Shown one piece after another: positions 50,100 through 61,189 of a stretch of DNA of 64,000 nt. The stretch spans positions 30,694,763 to 30,758,762 of the forward strand of contig JAPTYO010000003.1 in assembly GCA_036873135.1 (NCBI GenBank), written 5' to 3'. A model generated the notes under the pieces. It saw only the letters and a program-made list of their open reading frames with translations, was not told where the DNA came from and did not search any database. The translations under genes were made by a program, and so were the position numbers. Numbering within the stretch: the stretch's first letter is position 1; every line of letters begins with the position of its first letter. The DNA comes from Clarkia xantiana subsp. parviflora. Its lineage: Eukaryota > Streptophyta > Magnoliopsida > Myrtales > Onagraceae.

Positions 50100-50690
50100 A
50101 TGGCCGGAAAGGATGTCGAATCGTTTCAACCCCAAGAAGAGAAGCGCCAAAAGAGGATCAAACTTGCCATCTACATCGTCGCATTCATCGTGTTCCAATG
50201 TATTGTCATTGCGGTTTTCTCCGTGGTGGTCATGAAGGTTCGGACTCCGAAATTCCGGGTCGGAGATGACGTCGAAATCAAAACTCTAACTACCGGCACC
50301 CAGTCTTCACCTTCGTTCGACATGACGTTCGTTGCTCCGATTAGAATCAAGAACGCCAACTTCGGGCCCTACAAGTATGATGCCACGATTGTGGATTTCA
50401 CTTATGGAGGGGTTCAGGTAGGGCAGGTGACCGTCCCTAAGAGTAAAGTCAACTTCAAGTCAACCAAGAAAGTCGATGTGACAGTGTCTCTGAACTCATC
50501 TGCTTTGCCGTCAAACTCTAACCTCGAAAGTGATTTGAGCTCTGGGGTGCTGACCTTAAGCAGTCAAGGTAAGATGAACGGAAATGTGGAACTCATGCTT
50601 ATATTCAAGAAGAAGAAGTCTACTAATATGAAATGTACATTGTCTATCAATGTCTCAGAGAAAACGGTTCAATCCGTTGAATGTAAATGA
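50100..50690 (+). CDS. LEA_2 / NDR1-HIN1-like membrane protein (copy 10)
   Basis: A single-exon, intact gene of 196 residues in the MAGKDVES subgroup, close to copies 9 and 11. Helix IYIVAFIVFQCIVIAVFSVV and a full LEA_2 domain. Own changes: VEIKTLTTG, DATIVDF, LESDLSS, NVELMLIF and MKCTLSINV where others have MNCTL. Shares a long upstream region with copy 11, from the TAGACGTGTATTTG word down to the CTACATCAATACCTGCAAAA leader. Confidence 0.92.
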   Translation: MAGKDVESFQPQEEKRQKRIKLAIYIVAFIVFQCIVIAVFSVVVMKVRTPKFRVGDDVEIKTLTTGTQSSPSFDMTFVAPIRIKNANFGPYKYDATIVDFTYGGVQVGQVTVPKSKVNFKSTKKVDVTVSLNSSALPSNSNLESDLSSGVLTLSSQGKMNGNVELMLIFKKKKSTNMKCTLSINVSEKTVQSVECK

Positions 50691-51349
50691 TTGTAAATGT
50701 TAAGTGATTGTGGATTTTTTTGAATTTTACCTTAGAATTCATTTAGACACTATTCTTCTACTATTGTTATGAGTAATTTTTTTTGGGTATCATATATATA
50801 GTAATATAAAACGATTGTTGCTTGCAAAACTGCAGACTTTTCTTTCTCGTAACATACAAACATGGATGAAACGTATAAAGCAAAAATTTCTTAATTATCA
50901 TATCGATGGACTGTAAACTGATGGATATACGTCCAGTTGTATTAACGGCTGACTGACTCGATGGCGAAACAACGGACTTGACTAATGAGAGGTATGCCCA
51001 AAACAAAAGACACATCATAGCCACAATCCGATCTACTCCTTCTTGCAGGATTACAAAAGGAGGATCGACGAATGAAGACCAAAGCTTGAAACGCAAGATT
51101 CATCATTTGGAGTCGTCTAAGTGATTCGAACAAAAAGTTACATCCTGCCTCCTGAATGGCTACCATCAATGTAATTCATGAAAGCTTTGCATCAAGAAGA
51201 GAAACAAGAAATGTAAGAGAGTTTATGCATCTCAAGTTAAGGAAAAATTAACATCAAAGATAGATATACTCAACATCAGAGAGGAGGGACGTAATCTTAT
51301 TCTCAAGACAAGTCATAGAGCACGTCATATTCTTGTGTGTGATGACTTT
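50691..51349. other. Spacer between copy 10 and the gypsy relic
   Basis: 3' flank of copy 10, then sequence with short broken open frames on the minus strand (about 50942-51169) of no recognised content. It may be more of the same decayed retroelement. Confidence 0.3.
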
Positions 51350-51650
51350 AGTCATTACAATGGTCATGAATAGCTTCAACGTCAAAAGAATATCGATCTT
51401 GCAGGAGAAACTTGCTTCCCATTGGGAGCAATTACGCCATCAGTGACGTTTGGGTCAAGACAAAAGCAATTATACGTAAAAGCTACATCTGTAGTGGTTA
51501 AAAGCATCGACTCATACAACAAGATCTTGGAATGGTACTATAATCAATCTCTACGTGTCACCACGTTCACTGTCTACCAAAAGATGAAGTATCCAACGAA
51601 AAGCGGGATTAGTGAAGTTAACGGGGAGTCGGGGACCAACTGATGTCCAG
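51350..51650 (+). mobile_element. Decayed Ty3/gypsy retrotransposon fragment (protease region)
   Basis: The open stretch from 51422 reads like the region around and after the aspartic protease of plant gypsy polyproteins. PLGAITPSVTFG parallels the usual PLG-x-I-x-L-PVTFG. SYNKILEWYYNQ sits where YNxILGRPxL is expected, and MKYPTKSGISEVNGES parallels KFPTxxGVGEVxGDQ. Without the active-site part, reverse transcriptase or LTRs in view, it is only a relic. Confidence 0.55.
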
Positions 51651-52033
51651 AAAGTGTTATATTAATGCTTCAATATTAACCGAGCATTTTCATTTCGATA
51701 TTTTCGGTCCAACCCGGTTTAGTTCTTTACCGGCTGACTGGGGCTTGTTATTCACACGCTAGACATGATAAAACTAACGTGAAAAGTTACTTTTTTTTTT
51801 TGTTGCCATCAACGTGAAAAGTTTCTTAATTTAACTAATTAACAATAAGATATATTATAATATATCTATAAACTTTAGAAAGTTCTATCTAAAACGCGAT
51901 TGAGTGACACTAATTAAATAGGACCCATTTAACACGTTAGTTATCCAAATAAAATATCGCATGCACGACAACACGCAGGTTAGTAGCACAGTTTGTGTTT
52001 CTAGAATTAGACCCACCATCGAAGCTGATAAGG

Positions 52034-52060
52034 GAAGACCATCTAGAAGAACAAGTCAAC
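52034..52060 (+). promoter_or_regulatory. Shared LEA_2 promoter block of copy 11
   Basis: GAAGACCATCTAGAAGAACA followed by AGTCAAC lies about 260 bp before the ATG at 52299 and is kept although the gene is frameshifted. Confidence 0.5.
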
Positions 52061-52298
52061 AACTCTTTATAGACGTGTATTTGTTGAAGATGTGTTATTG
52101 TCTCGCACTCTCGTTTGTCGGTCCTTTTCGGTGTCCTAAAAGTAATTAAGAATAATAATTAACCTTATATAAAGCAAATTATACTTCCTCGAATCCTCAC
52201 AATCTATATCTCACATTAGCTACATCAATACCTGCAAAAACTCAACCTTATATATATAAAGCAGCTAGCTTCTTCCCGTTTTAAAACCCGAACCCGAA

Positions 52299-52888
52299 AT
52301 GGCAGGAAATGACGTCGAATCGTTTCAATCACAAGAAGAGAAGCGCCAAAAGAGGATCAAACTCGCCATCTACATCGTCGCATTTATCGTGTTCCAGTGC
52401 ATGTCATTGCGGTTTTCTCCGTGGTGGTGATGAAGGTGCGGACTCCCAAATTTCGGGTCGGAGACGACGTCGAAATCCAAACCCTAACCACCGGGACCCA
52501 GTCTTCACCTTCGTTTGACATGACATTCGTTGCTCCGATCAGACTCAAGAACGCCAACTTCGGGCCGTACAAGTACGATGCCACGACCGTTGATTTCACT
52601 TACGGAGGGGTTCGGGTTGGGCAGGTAACTGTACCTAAGAGTAAAGTCAACTTCAAGTCAACAAAGAAGGTCGATGTCACCGTGTCTCTAAACTCGTCTG
52701 CCTTGCCGTCGAACACTAACCTTGGAAGTGATTTGAGCTCCGGGGTGCTGACTTTGAGCAGTCAGGGTAAGATGAACGGAAAAGTGGAGCTGATGTTAAT
52801 CTTCAAGAAGAAGAAGTCTACCCATATGAACTGTACATTGACTATTAACATCTCAGAGAAAACAGTTCAATCCGTTGAATGTAAATAA
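52299..52888 (+). pseudogene. LEA_2 membrane protein copy 11, frameshifted
   Basis: The start (MAGNDVESFQSQEEKRQKRI) and first ~34 residues read normally. At about 52402 the sequence is CAGTGCATGTCATTGCGG where intact copies have CA(A/G)TG(T/C)AT(C/T)GTCATTGCGG: one base is missing. The frame then runs into a foreign tail ending near 52518. The remaining gene to TAA at 52886-52888 is open in the shifted frame and highly conserved (ends ISEKTVQSVECK), so the loss is recent. The lesion lies in the same QCIVI codons as in copy 2 and the insertion in copy 12. An internal start at VVVMKVRTPKF could in theory give an anchor-less LEA_2 domain. Confidence 0.85.
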
Positions 52889-53097
52889 TCGTGTCATTTC
52901 AAATGTTGAGTGATTATAGATTATTTAAAAAAAAAAAAAAATTACCTTAGAATTCATTTAGACACTGTTCTATATTATTGTTGTCATTAGTTTTTTATAT
53001 CATATACAGAGTAATATAAAACGATTGTTGTTTGCAAATCCGCAGGCTTTCCTTTCGCGTGGCATAAAATAAAAAACATACATGAAATATGTAAAGC

Positions 53098-53576
53098 AAA
53101 TATATTAGGGGTGGCAACGGGTCACGGGTAATCCGTGACCCGCGGGGCCCCGTCCCGATTTTGACCCGTTGATCCGCGATCCGTGACTCGTGGGGCGGGT
53201 ACGGTTTTGGGGTCGCCCCGCCCCGCCCCATATGTGGATAATTTATATATATATTATACATATTTATATAAAACTATATAGGTAATATATTACATAGTTA
53301 AAATAATTAGGATTTGTGACTTGTATTTGGATTTGAAGTTAAATATATTATTTGTGATTTAAATTTTAAATTGAATTTGTATATGGTAAATATATAATTT
53401 AAAGTTTAAATTGCTAATAATATATTCTATACCTCTAATAGGTGACCCGCGGGTCGACCCGCCCCGCCCCGCGAACTGTGTGGGGCGGGTACGGGTCGAC
53501 CATCTCGACCCGCGGGGCGGGTATGGGGCAAGCGATACCCGCCCCGACCCGTCCCGTTGACATCCCTAAAATATAT
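53098..53576. mobile_element. hAT-like non-autonomous element, 8-bp target duplication (second copy)
   Basis: The element spans 53106-53568 (463 bp), with ends TAGGGGTGGCAACGGG and CCCGTTGACATCCCTA. A perfect 8-bp direct repeat AAATATAT flanks it (53098-53105, 53569-53576). Its sequence is the reverse complement, with divergence, of the element at 33320-33757. The internal AT-rich part (TAGGATTTGTGACT and similar) aligns throughout. Non-autonomous. Confidence 0.85.
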
Positions 53577-53739
53577 CTTATCATATCGATGGACTTGATA
53601 ACATAACTGGATACCTACGTATATACATATATCTAACTTGTCATAATATGATATTCTTGATCTATTCAAATGGTAAGCTTTTAATTTTGGAATCGGCTAA
53701 AATGTAATAAATCGTAAGTGAAGTCGAATTTGTAATCGT

Positions 53740-53748
53740 AAGATAAAA

Positions 53749-53783
<35 letters not shown>

Positions 53784-53784
53784 A
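53740..53784. repeat. AAAT microsatellite
   Basis: Tandem AAAT units (about ten) at about 53744-53783. Confidence 0.85.
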
Positions 53785-54681
53785 ACAGATTTCATGTGAG
53801 AAACTTAATCATATTTTATAATTCTATATATTTAGATATATCTGACTAATAGTGACAAATTCAACCGCACTTTTACATTTCAGTTTGTCGGTACAAGTTT
53901 GATTACTTGTAGGATTCTATCGCAATAAATAGGGTCTGAAAAGTCGTATCTATGATCATTGGAAAGTCAAAATGCACTGGACTTGGCCGTGTTTGGCGTC
54001 TAAGAAATATATATTTATTTATATTCATAAAATACGGATTCAGTTGTTTGGTTCTTTTCCATTTTGCTAATTAATAACTAGAAGATAGGAGCTTGAAGTT
54101 TTCCTAATTCAGATATCTACTATAATAAGTAATAAACAAACCATGAAAATCAATTATGAACATTTTTTATCACGCCTTCACTTATCAATTTTGTTAGTTT
54201 TCATGAAAATTGATCAAGTCGTCTAAAATTAAACGAATATCAATATTGGCATGTTCCTATTTCAGTTCACATGAAAGATAATGTTACATTCACCTAGTAT
54301 TTAAGTTTTTAATCAGTTAGTCAACTAGTTTGTTCTCTTTTATCTCTTCAAATTAGATACGTTCTATTTCATGGTTAACAACTAAAAAATCGATTTAAAT
54401 TAAATTCGGTTTTATTTTAGCAGATCCGAAGTAAATTGCAACAAGCTAGCAATGTAAACTTAGGTGACTTGATTGTTTTACTATGAATATGATTTCTAAT
54501 ATTTTATTGTATTTTTGGGGGGACAAATATGAAAATTTTAGAGTCAAAGTTGTAAGTGTAACCCACCATTATTTCTAGGAAAACAATGAACATTTTGAAA
54601 AAGTAAAGGGGGAAGTGGTCCTATCCTAGCTACTCACCTAGATGTGTTCAGCTCAGTTAGGACTACTCATTCAGCTATATA
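53785..54681. other. Gene-free AT-rich spacer
   Basis: I see nothing coding or bounded here. Confidence 0.35.
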
Positions 54682-55422
54682 AGATTAATTAAAGGGTTAA
54701 AAAATACTTTTCATACCACATGTTTGGCCGAATGTGGTTTTTAGTATCGGATATTTGGTTTTGTATACTTTTGGTACCAAACGTTTTAAAAAATGTGGCT
54801 TTTGGTACATCCGTTAGTTGGTCGTTAGTTTTTTCCGTTAAGTGACATGTGCAAGTCACGTGACCGACCCTAAACTTTCGATTTTGTTCAATTTAGTTCT
54901 TCAAATATATTCATAACTTTTAATTTGTTTAATTTAGTCCCAAAACTTAAAAATCAATTCCAATTGAATCATCGAACCCAATTGACCTAGCCGGACCTAG
55001 CCTAGGGCTATGTCTGAACCGGGGTTTGGGTTGCCGAACCCAGCCGACCCTGGGTCAGGGTTGGCTGGGTCCAGCGACCCCGAACCAGGGTCGGACCTAG
55101 CCCTAGGCTAGGTCCGGCTAGGTCAATTTGGTTCGATGGTTAAATTGGAATCGATTTTGAAGTTTTTGGACTAAATTAAACAAATTAAAAGTTATGAATA
55201 TATTTGAGGGAGTAAATTGAATAAAACCGAAAGTTTAGGGTCAATCACGTGACTTGCACATGTCATTTAACGGAAAAACTAATGGCCAACTAACGGATGT
55301 ACCAAAAACCACATTTTTTCAAACGTTTGGTACCAAATGTATACAAAACCAAACATCCGGTACTAAAAACCACATTCGGCCAAACATGTGGTATGAAAAG
55401 TACCCTTAACCCAGATTGATTA
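54682..55422. mobile_element. MITE, GGGTTAA...TTAACCC family, with GC-rich palindromic core
   Basis: The element spans about 54694-55412. Ends GGGTTAAAAAATACTTTTCA and the inverted GAAAAGTACCCTTAACCC match the element at 22536-23141. The core (about 54985-55130) is a GC-rich inverted repeat around GGCTAGGTCCGGCTAGG-type words that the other copy lacks. A possible imperfect target duplication is AGATTAATTA (left, two bases off the terminus) against AGATTGATTA (right). Confidence 0.75.
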
Positions 55423-56197
55423 TTTATATGTTCATTTCTATAACTAAAGTCATTGTTTTTTACAATATCATGTTCCGGTTCCGGGTGTCAGATTCCGAAT
55501 CAGTTTGTAAAAAGTTGAGTATTATCCGTGAATATTTTCAATTTTTAAAACTTGAACGTAAAATCTTTAGTTAAATGATAAAACACTAAATCACTACTAT
55601 ACACGATTAATACCATATTAGAATGTCATTGTTTATGTCAAAAGAAACGTGACTTTCATTGTATTTTTTTTAATCAACTTTCATTGTTATAAATAAGTAT
55701 TTATGGATGGAATGCACAGTTAGTTTCTAGTTCAAGAACTAATGTTTTGAAAACCGAACCTTGTACTGTTTTTTTTTTTTTTTTTTATTGGCTAAAGTTG
55801 TACTGTTAGGTGTAGTTGGTTCATGGTCGGACGATCCGAATAAAATCAATCTGGTTCGCCCGGTTTTAACACCGTTCTGATCCGACCAGACCGTCTGTCC
55901 GGACTGGTTTTCAAAACATTGACCATAACCACGGATGTTTACTAAAATCACAAGAAAGAGACGAGGTCCACATAAAGCTAAGTCAACAAGTCAACTTTTC
56001 AAGCGTGTTTTTTTTAAGATGTTCTTATCTACTTCATCTTCTTGGTTTCCTAGAAGTAAGAAGAAACCTTATATAAAGCAGCTTATATACTTACTAAAAT
56101 CCTCACAATCTATTTCTCCACACTACTACATCAATACCTGCATATCCCATTACAGCTTCCAAAAAACCAACTTCTTCGAGAAAAAAAAAAATCTACA
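55423..56197. other. Spacer and promoter of LEA_2 copy 12
   Basis: No gene. The cluster promoter core is not well kept (ATAAAGCTAAGTCAACAAGTC remains at about 55971), but the TATATAAAGCAGC and CTACATCAATACCTGCA leader words shared with copies 10-11 are present at about 56070-56145. Confidence 0.4.
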
Positions 56198-59102
56198 ATG
56201 GTGCCGCAAAAAGACGTCGAATCGGTTCGATCCCACGAACAAACACGCCAGAAGCGGATCAAACTAATAGCATACATCGTCGTATTCATCGTGTTCCAGT
56301 GTATCGTCACTACAACAAAAATGAAATCCCGTGACCGAGGATTTTATCACAATATATTCAAATTTTGTCACGCTATAATAATAATGACATAACTCATTTG
56401 TCACGACTGTCGTCACGTTAAGCTTGTCATGTTAAGTTTACCATGACAAAATAATAATTTTGTCACACCCAAATTTCTTTTGACAAATTACAAATGGTCA
56501 CCTAAATTGTTTTGCTACAAAAATAATGTCATAGATGTAAGTGACTATTTGTCACCACTTTATTTTAAAATTTTAATAATGTGTTTATTAAATTAAGTTT
56601 AGACCCTAAATTTATGTATTTTAGAAATGTAGTCCTATTTATTATTATCAAAATCACATTGGCCCTAAACTTCTGTATTTTATCAAATGAGTCTTATTTA
56701 ATCATTAAAATTACATTTTGGCCCTACAAATATAAAAATTAGACCTACAATTATTCGAATTTCATTTTAATCGTAAAATTATGATTATTAAATTTGGAGA
56801 ACGTAATAAATAAGGTAAGCATTTCTCAAACCCAATAACTCATCAAAATAAAACTTAGTAAAATCTCGAATACAATAAATCACAAAATAAATTTATTATA
56901 TATATATAATCAAAACTACAATCAAATTAACAACATCAAATACAATCAATTACATCTAATGTACAGTAGACTAGTCAATTGGCTTCTTTCAAACAAATCA
57001 CAACCCATCATCTGATTCCTTCAACCATCTCCAAGCTACATCCCTCAATAATTACCAAAAAAGAAACACATTGCAAATCACTAACGATTGAGACGTCCTG
57101 TAGAAAACACGAAATACAACAATATAAAAAGGATTAGAAAAATAATGACTTTGCAATAATTAAACACAATTTGTGAAAGAATAATTTTTAAAACAGTAGA
57201 AACTATATAATGGATTCATGTAATTACATCATATATAGCTAGATGACAGAAACTTATGTGAGGAAGAAAACCAAGAGCTAAATAGGAGGACGTACATGTA
57301 TTGGTAACCACAAAATTATCTCTTGGCAAATTAAAGATACCAACCATGAAATCCGTAAAGAGAATACGATCCAAATATGGTAAACCACGAAGTCGAGGAG
57401 GTACTCAAAGGAAACTTGGATCGGGGATGGCTCGATGAGCATTGTATTGCAGCTTCGTCAATGGTGACATGAGCGTTAGTTGAGACATACATAGCCTAAA
57501 TGAACAAGAAGAATAGAGAGAGAAGAGAGGAGTACATGGAAATAACTTTAGTGAACGTGATTACTGGGTGGTTTTAATAGCACTTTTAAAGGATGTGCCT
57601 TAGCGAACGTGATTATGAAGATCCGATGTTGATAACTTCCCACCACAATTTTAGGGATATATTTAAATTCATATCACTCCAACTTCAAATTTGTTTTGCT
57701 ATTTTTAATTTAGTCCTCATATTTTTTTTCCCATCTATTTAGCCAATAAAGAGATAAATGAATAAAGAAAAAAATATAAAACCACAACAACAGAAAGTTC
57801 TTCTGCAAACAAAAATTGTTTATTATTAATTTTCATAAATTTGTCAATTTTTTAGTAACGTGGTAATATTTAATTTAAAAAAAGTAACCTGGTAATATTA
57901 ATTAATAAACTTATAGTTTGTAAATAGTAATTGATATTTATATTTTATATAGAATTTCTCAATACACATTTATTTTAGACAATCATCGGTATCGGCAGTG
58001 TAAATATCTCTTTATATAAAAGGACCATATCAATATTAAATATCAAAAACTGACGCTGAATAAAAAAATGTGGGAAAATTTTTTAAAAAAAAAATGGCTA
58101 CAAAATTATCATTAAGGATAGCCCTATTTATAGGCTTAGTAATTTATCTTTTAAATGAATAAATAAGTAGAAAAATAGGATGGAATACACATAATATATT
58201 CTATGAATATAATTAATTTGCATTAATAATATTTTGAAAGATAAGAGTTTTTGTCATTTCTATCTTAGATTTTTACTTACCAAACATAATTTTATATCTT
58301 ATATTTATATGTTATATTTAATAATAATATATAATTATTATAAATATCTTCTTTTGTTAAGAATTGTCTATTATTTCATCGCAATGTATTATTAGTACTT
58401 TGACAAAAAATATTCTACCAAATAAATTATGACAAATTAGATTTTCAAGAGTTTATCTATATAAATTATTACAAATTAAATTATGATAACAAATTTGTCA
58501 CCATTTCCCTTTTGTTATGACAAACAATTAATTCGTCATAACAGATATATATGTGGTGACGAAATTGATTGTGACAAAATAATCTTCATCACAAGATATC
58601 AGATTTCTTGTAGTGCGTCATTGCGATTTTCTCCAGGATAGTGATGAAGGTGCGGCATCCAAAATTCCGGGTCGGATCCGACCTTAAAATCCAAACCCTA
58701 ACCACCAACACCGAGTCCTCACCTTCATTCAACACAACATTCATCGCTCCTATCAGAATCAAGAACGCCAATTTCAGGCCGTTCAAATACCACGACACGA
58801 TCGTGGACTTCGCGTATGGTGGAGTTCGGGTCGGGCAGGTGACTGTACCTAAGAGTAAAGTCAACTTTAGGTCAACGAAGAAGGTTGATGTTGCCGTGTC
58901 GTTAAATTCGTCGGCTTTGCCGTCGAATTCGAATCTCGGAAATGATTTGAGGTCCGGGGTGCTGAGTTTAAGCAGTCAGGGTATGATGAGAGGAACGGTG
59001 GAGTTGATGCTTATATTCAAGTATACGAAATTGGTTGATATGGACTGCATATTGAAGATTAATGTGTCGGAGAAGACGGTCCGATCCGTTGAATGCAAGT
59101 GA
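56198..59102 (+). pseudogene. LEA_2 membrane protein copy 12, split by a CACTA transposon
   Basis: The first part, 56198-56307, encodes the N-terminus and half the membrane helix (MVPQKDVESV ... FIVFQCIV). The second part, 58616-59102, continues from the same codon (IAIFS) through MKVRHPKFRVGSDLKIQTLT to the C-terminal VSEKTVRSVECK and TGA. The 2308-bp CACTA element sits between them inside the codon for the valine of QCIVI. Both halves are free of further stops, so the insertion may be recent or the gene was lost by this event alone. Several changes at conserved positions (NFRPFKYHDT for NFGPYKYDAT; FKYTKLVDMDC for FKKKKSTNMNC) suggest relaxed selection afterwards or before. As it stands the gene cannot make a normal protein unless the element excises or is spliced out. 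Confidence 0.88.
56305..58618. mobile_element. Non-autonomous CACTA (En/Spm-type) transposon inserted in a LEA_2 gene
   Basis: The element spans 56308-58615 (2308 bp). It starts CACTACAACAAAAATGAAAT and ends CAGATTTCTTGTAGTG, so the termini are CACTA...TAGTG inverted repeats. The 3-bp target duplication is CGT (56305-56307 and 58616-58618). Near both ends it carries many TTTGTCAC / TGACAAA words in both orientations, the usual subterminal repeats that bind the TNPA-like protein. I see no transposase. The two flanks join into one uninterrupted gene frame, which makes the boundaries very secure. Confidence 0.93.
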
Positions 59103-59536
59103 TGATGAACTATTTTCCTTATCAAACACTATTTTGTGAATTGTGATTGTGTAGTAATTGTTTGTTGAGTTTCTGCAGATTGATGTAGAATATAAGTTAA
59201 CCGTTTGAATTCTTTGAGTGAGTTAATTCAACAGGTATGTAATATTTGTTCATTATTGTATGCGTCTTACTCTTTGCGTAACTTTTGAGACTTTAATTAA
59301 CTTGATTTTTGCGCGAGTAAATATGTTTTTTTATGGTAAATGAGTAAATATGAAGAAATGTGACATTATTTTTTGGCCAAAATATATAGTTTGGACTGTT
59401 TTTAGGTTCTCCCTATATATAATTCTATGACCCTGCATTGCACGAAAATCTATTCAGATTGAAAACTCATGTCATTGTGAAAATTCATCTTCTAAATTAG
59501 GATGTATACTGAAATAACATATGCATAATGCATTTT
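59103..59536. other. 3' flank of LEA_2 copy 12
   Basis: Probable 3' UTR and spacer. No gene recognised. Confidence 0.35.
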
Positions 59537-60885
59537 AGGGGGTGTTTGGAAGGATATAATGTGAGATATAATTTCACATTACATCCCACATTGTATTTAC
59601 ATTAAGTTGTTTGGTTTGTCAAACAACATAATGCGCTTTGTAATGTAATATTTATCGTAATCTGAGATTACGTCCAAAGTTCATTCTCACATTGTGTCCC
59701 ACATTACATCAACATTACGTTGTTTGGTTTGCTAAACGACGTAATGTGCATTGTAATGTAATGTCCATTGTAATATCAGATTACGTCCAAACTTCATTCA
59801 ACGTAATGTGAGATTACATCAAAAAACGGATGTAATGTGAGATTACGTCCAACATTACAGAGTGTTATTATTTTATTAATATTTATTAAATAAACAAAAC
59901 ACTTTACATTATCATTATAGCTTATTATGATAATTATTTTGTTATTATTAGTATTTTTTTATTCTTTATCTACTTCATAACTCATTATTATAATAAATAA
60001 TAATGCACATATGTTCGTATAAAATGAGTAAAGTTTTTTCAATGCATTTTTTTATGAAAATTATCTTATAAAACTACATATAATGTTTTAACTATTAGAA
60101 TTAATAGTTGTGCATATTGAATTTAAGAAGTTAATTTTTGTCAAATTATATTTTCTTTTTTAAATCTTATCATATTAAGATATAATATACTCTCTATAAA
60201 TTAATATAATAATAATAAAGTCACATTACAATGCACATTACACACTACTAGAAAACTAGTTTTAAGCGACGCAAAAGTTGCGACGCTTTTAAAAGCGTCG
60301 CAAAAAAATTTGGTGCGCAGAGTTTAGGCAACCTTTATGGAAGCGTCGGCTTAACATAAAAATTAAAGCAACGCTTGCTTTTAACGTTGTTTAAAGTTTG
60401 GTTTAGGCAACGGTTTTTACTTGTGTGTTGCTTAATTGCTAGGTTTAAGCAACGCTTTTCAAACGTCGGCTTAACGTATATATTAAGCAACGCTTTCATT
60501 TAATGTAGTTTAAAGTTTAGGGTTTAGACGATGCTTTTTAATACTGCGTTGTATAATGGTTAGGTTTAAACAACGTCTTGTAAAACGCTGGCTTAACATG
60601 AATATTAAAAAACGCTGCCTCTTAGCGTTGTTTAAAGTACGATTTAGGCAACGCTTGCGTTGCCTAATGTTCAGGTTTAAACAACGCTTTTTAAGCGTCG
60701 TCTAAAGATAAGTTTAGGCGACGTTTGTTAAAACATTGTGTAGTGATTTTAAATTTCATTAATCTTTTAAAAATTACACAATGACACAATTTTTTTTAAA
60801 CTTTAATACAATCATTATTATTATAGAATGATCCCTAATTTCATGAATCTTTTACAAAATATCTATTGAACTTACTATATATTTA

Positions 60886-60888
<3 letters not shown>

Positions 60889-60962
<74 letters not shown>
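60889..60962. repeat. TA dinucleotide microsatellite
   Basis: An uninterrupted TA run of about 70 bp inside the CACTA element, with a shorter run at about 60985-61004. Confidence 0.9.
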
Positions 60963-60963
<1 letters not shown>

Positions 60964-61189
60964 CGGTTTGATTTGATGGGTTCAGATATATATATATATA
61001 TATCGTACTGTTAACGGACTATAGCCCAAACAGAGAATCAACATGGGTCAACACTGAATTACTGATTCAAGTCATGAGCGGTCCTTAAACAAGAAGAAGT
61101 GGCCTTCTTCCAGTTCCAGCTGGAACTCCGACGAGCGTAACCATTCTCCGATGCGGAAGATGAACCGTTCTCTGTTTGCCGACGAGCGG

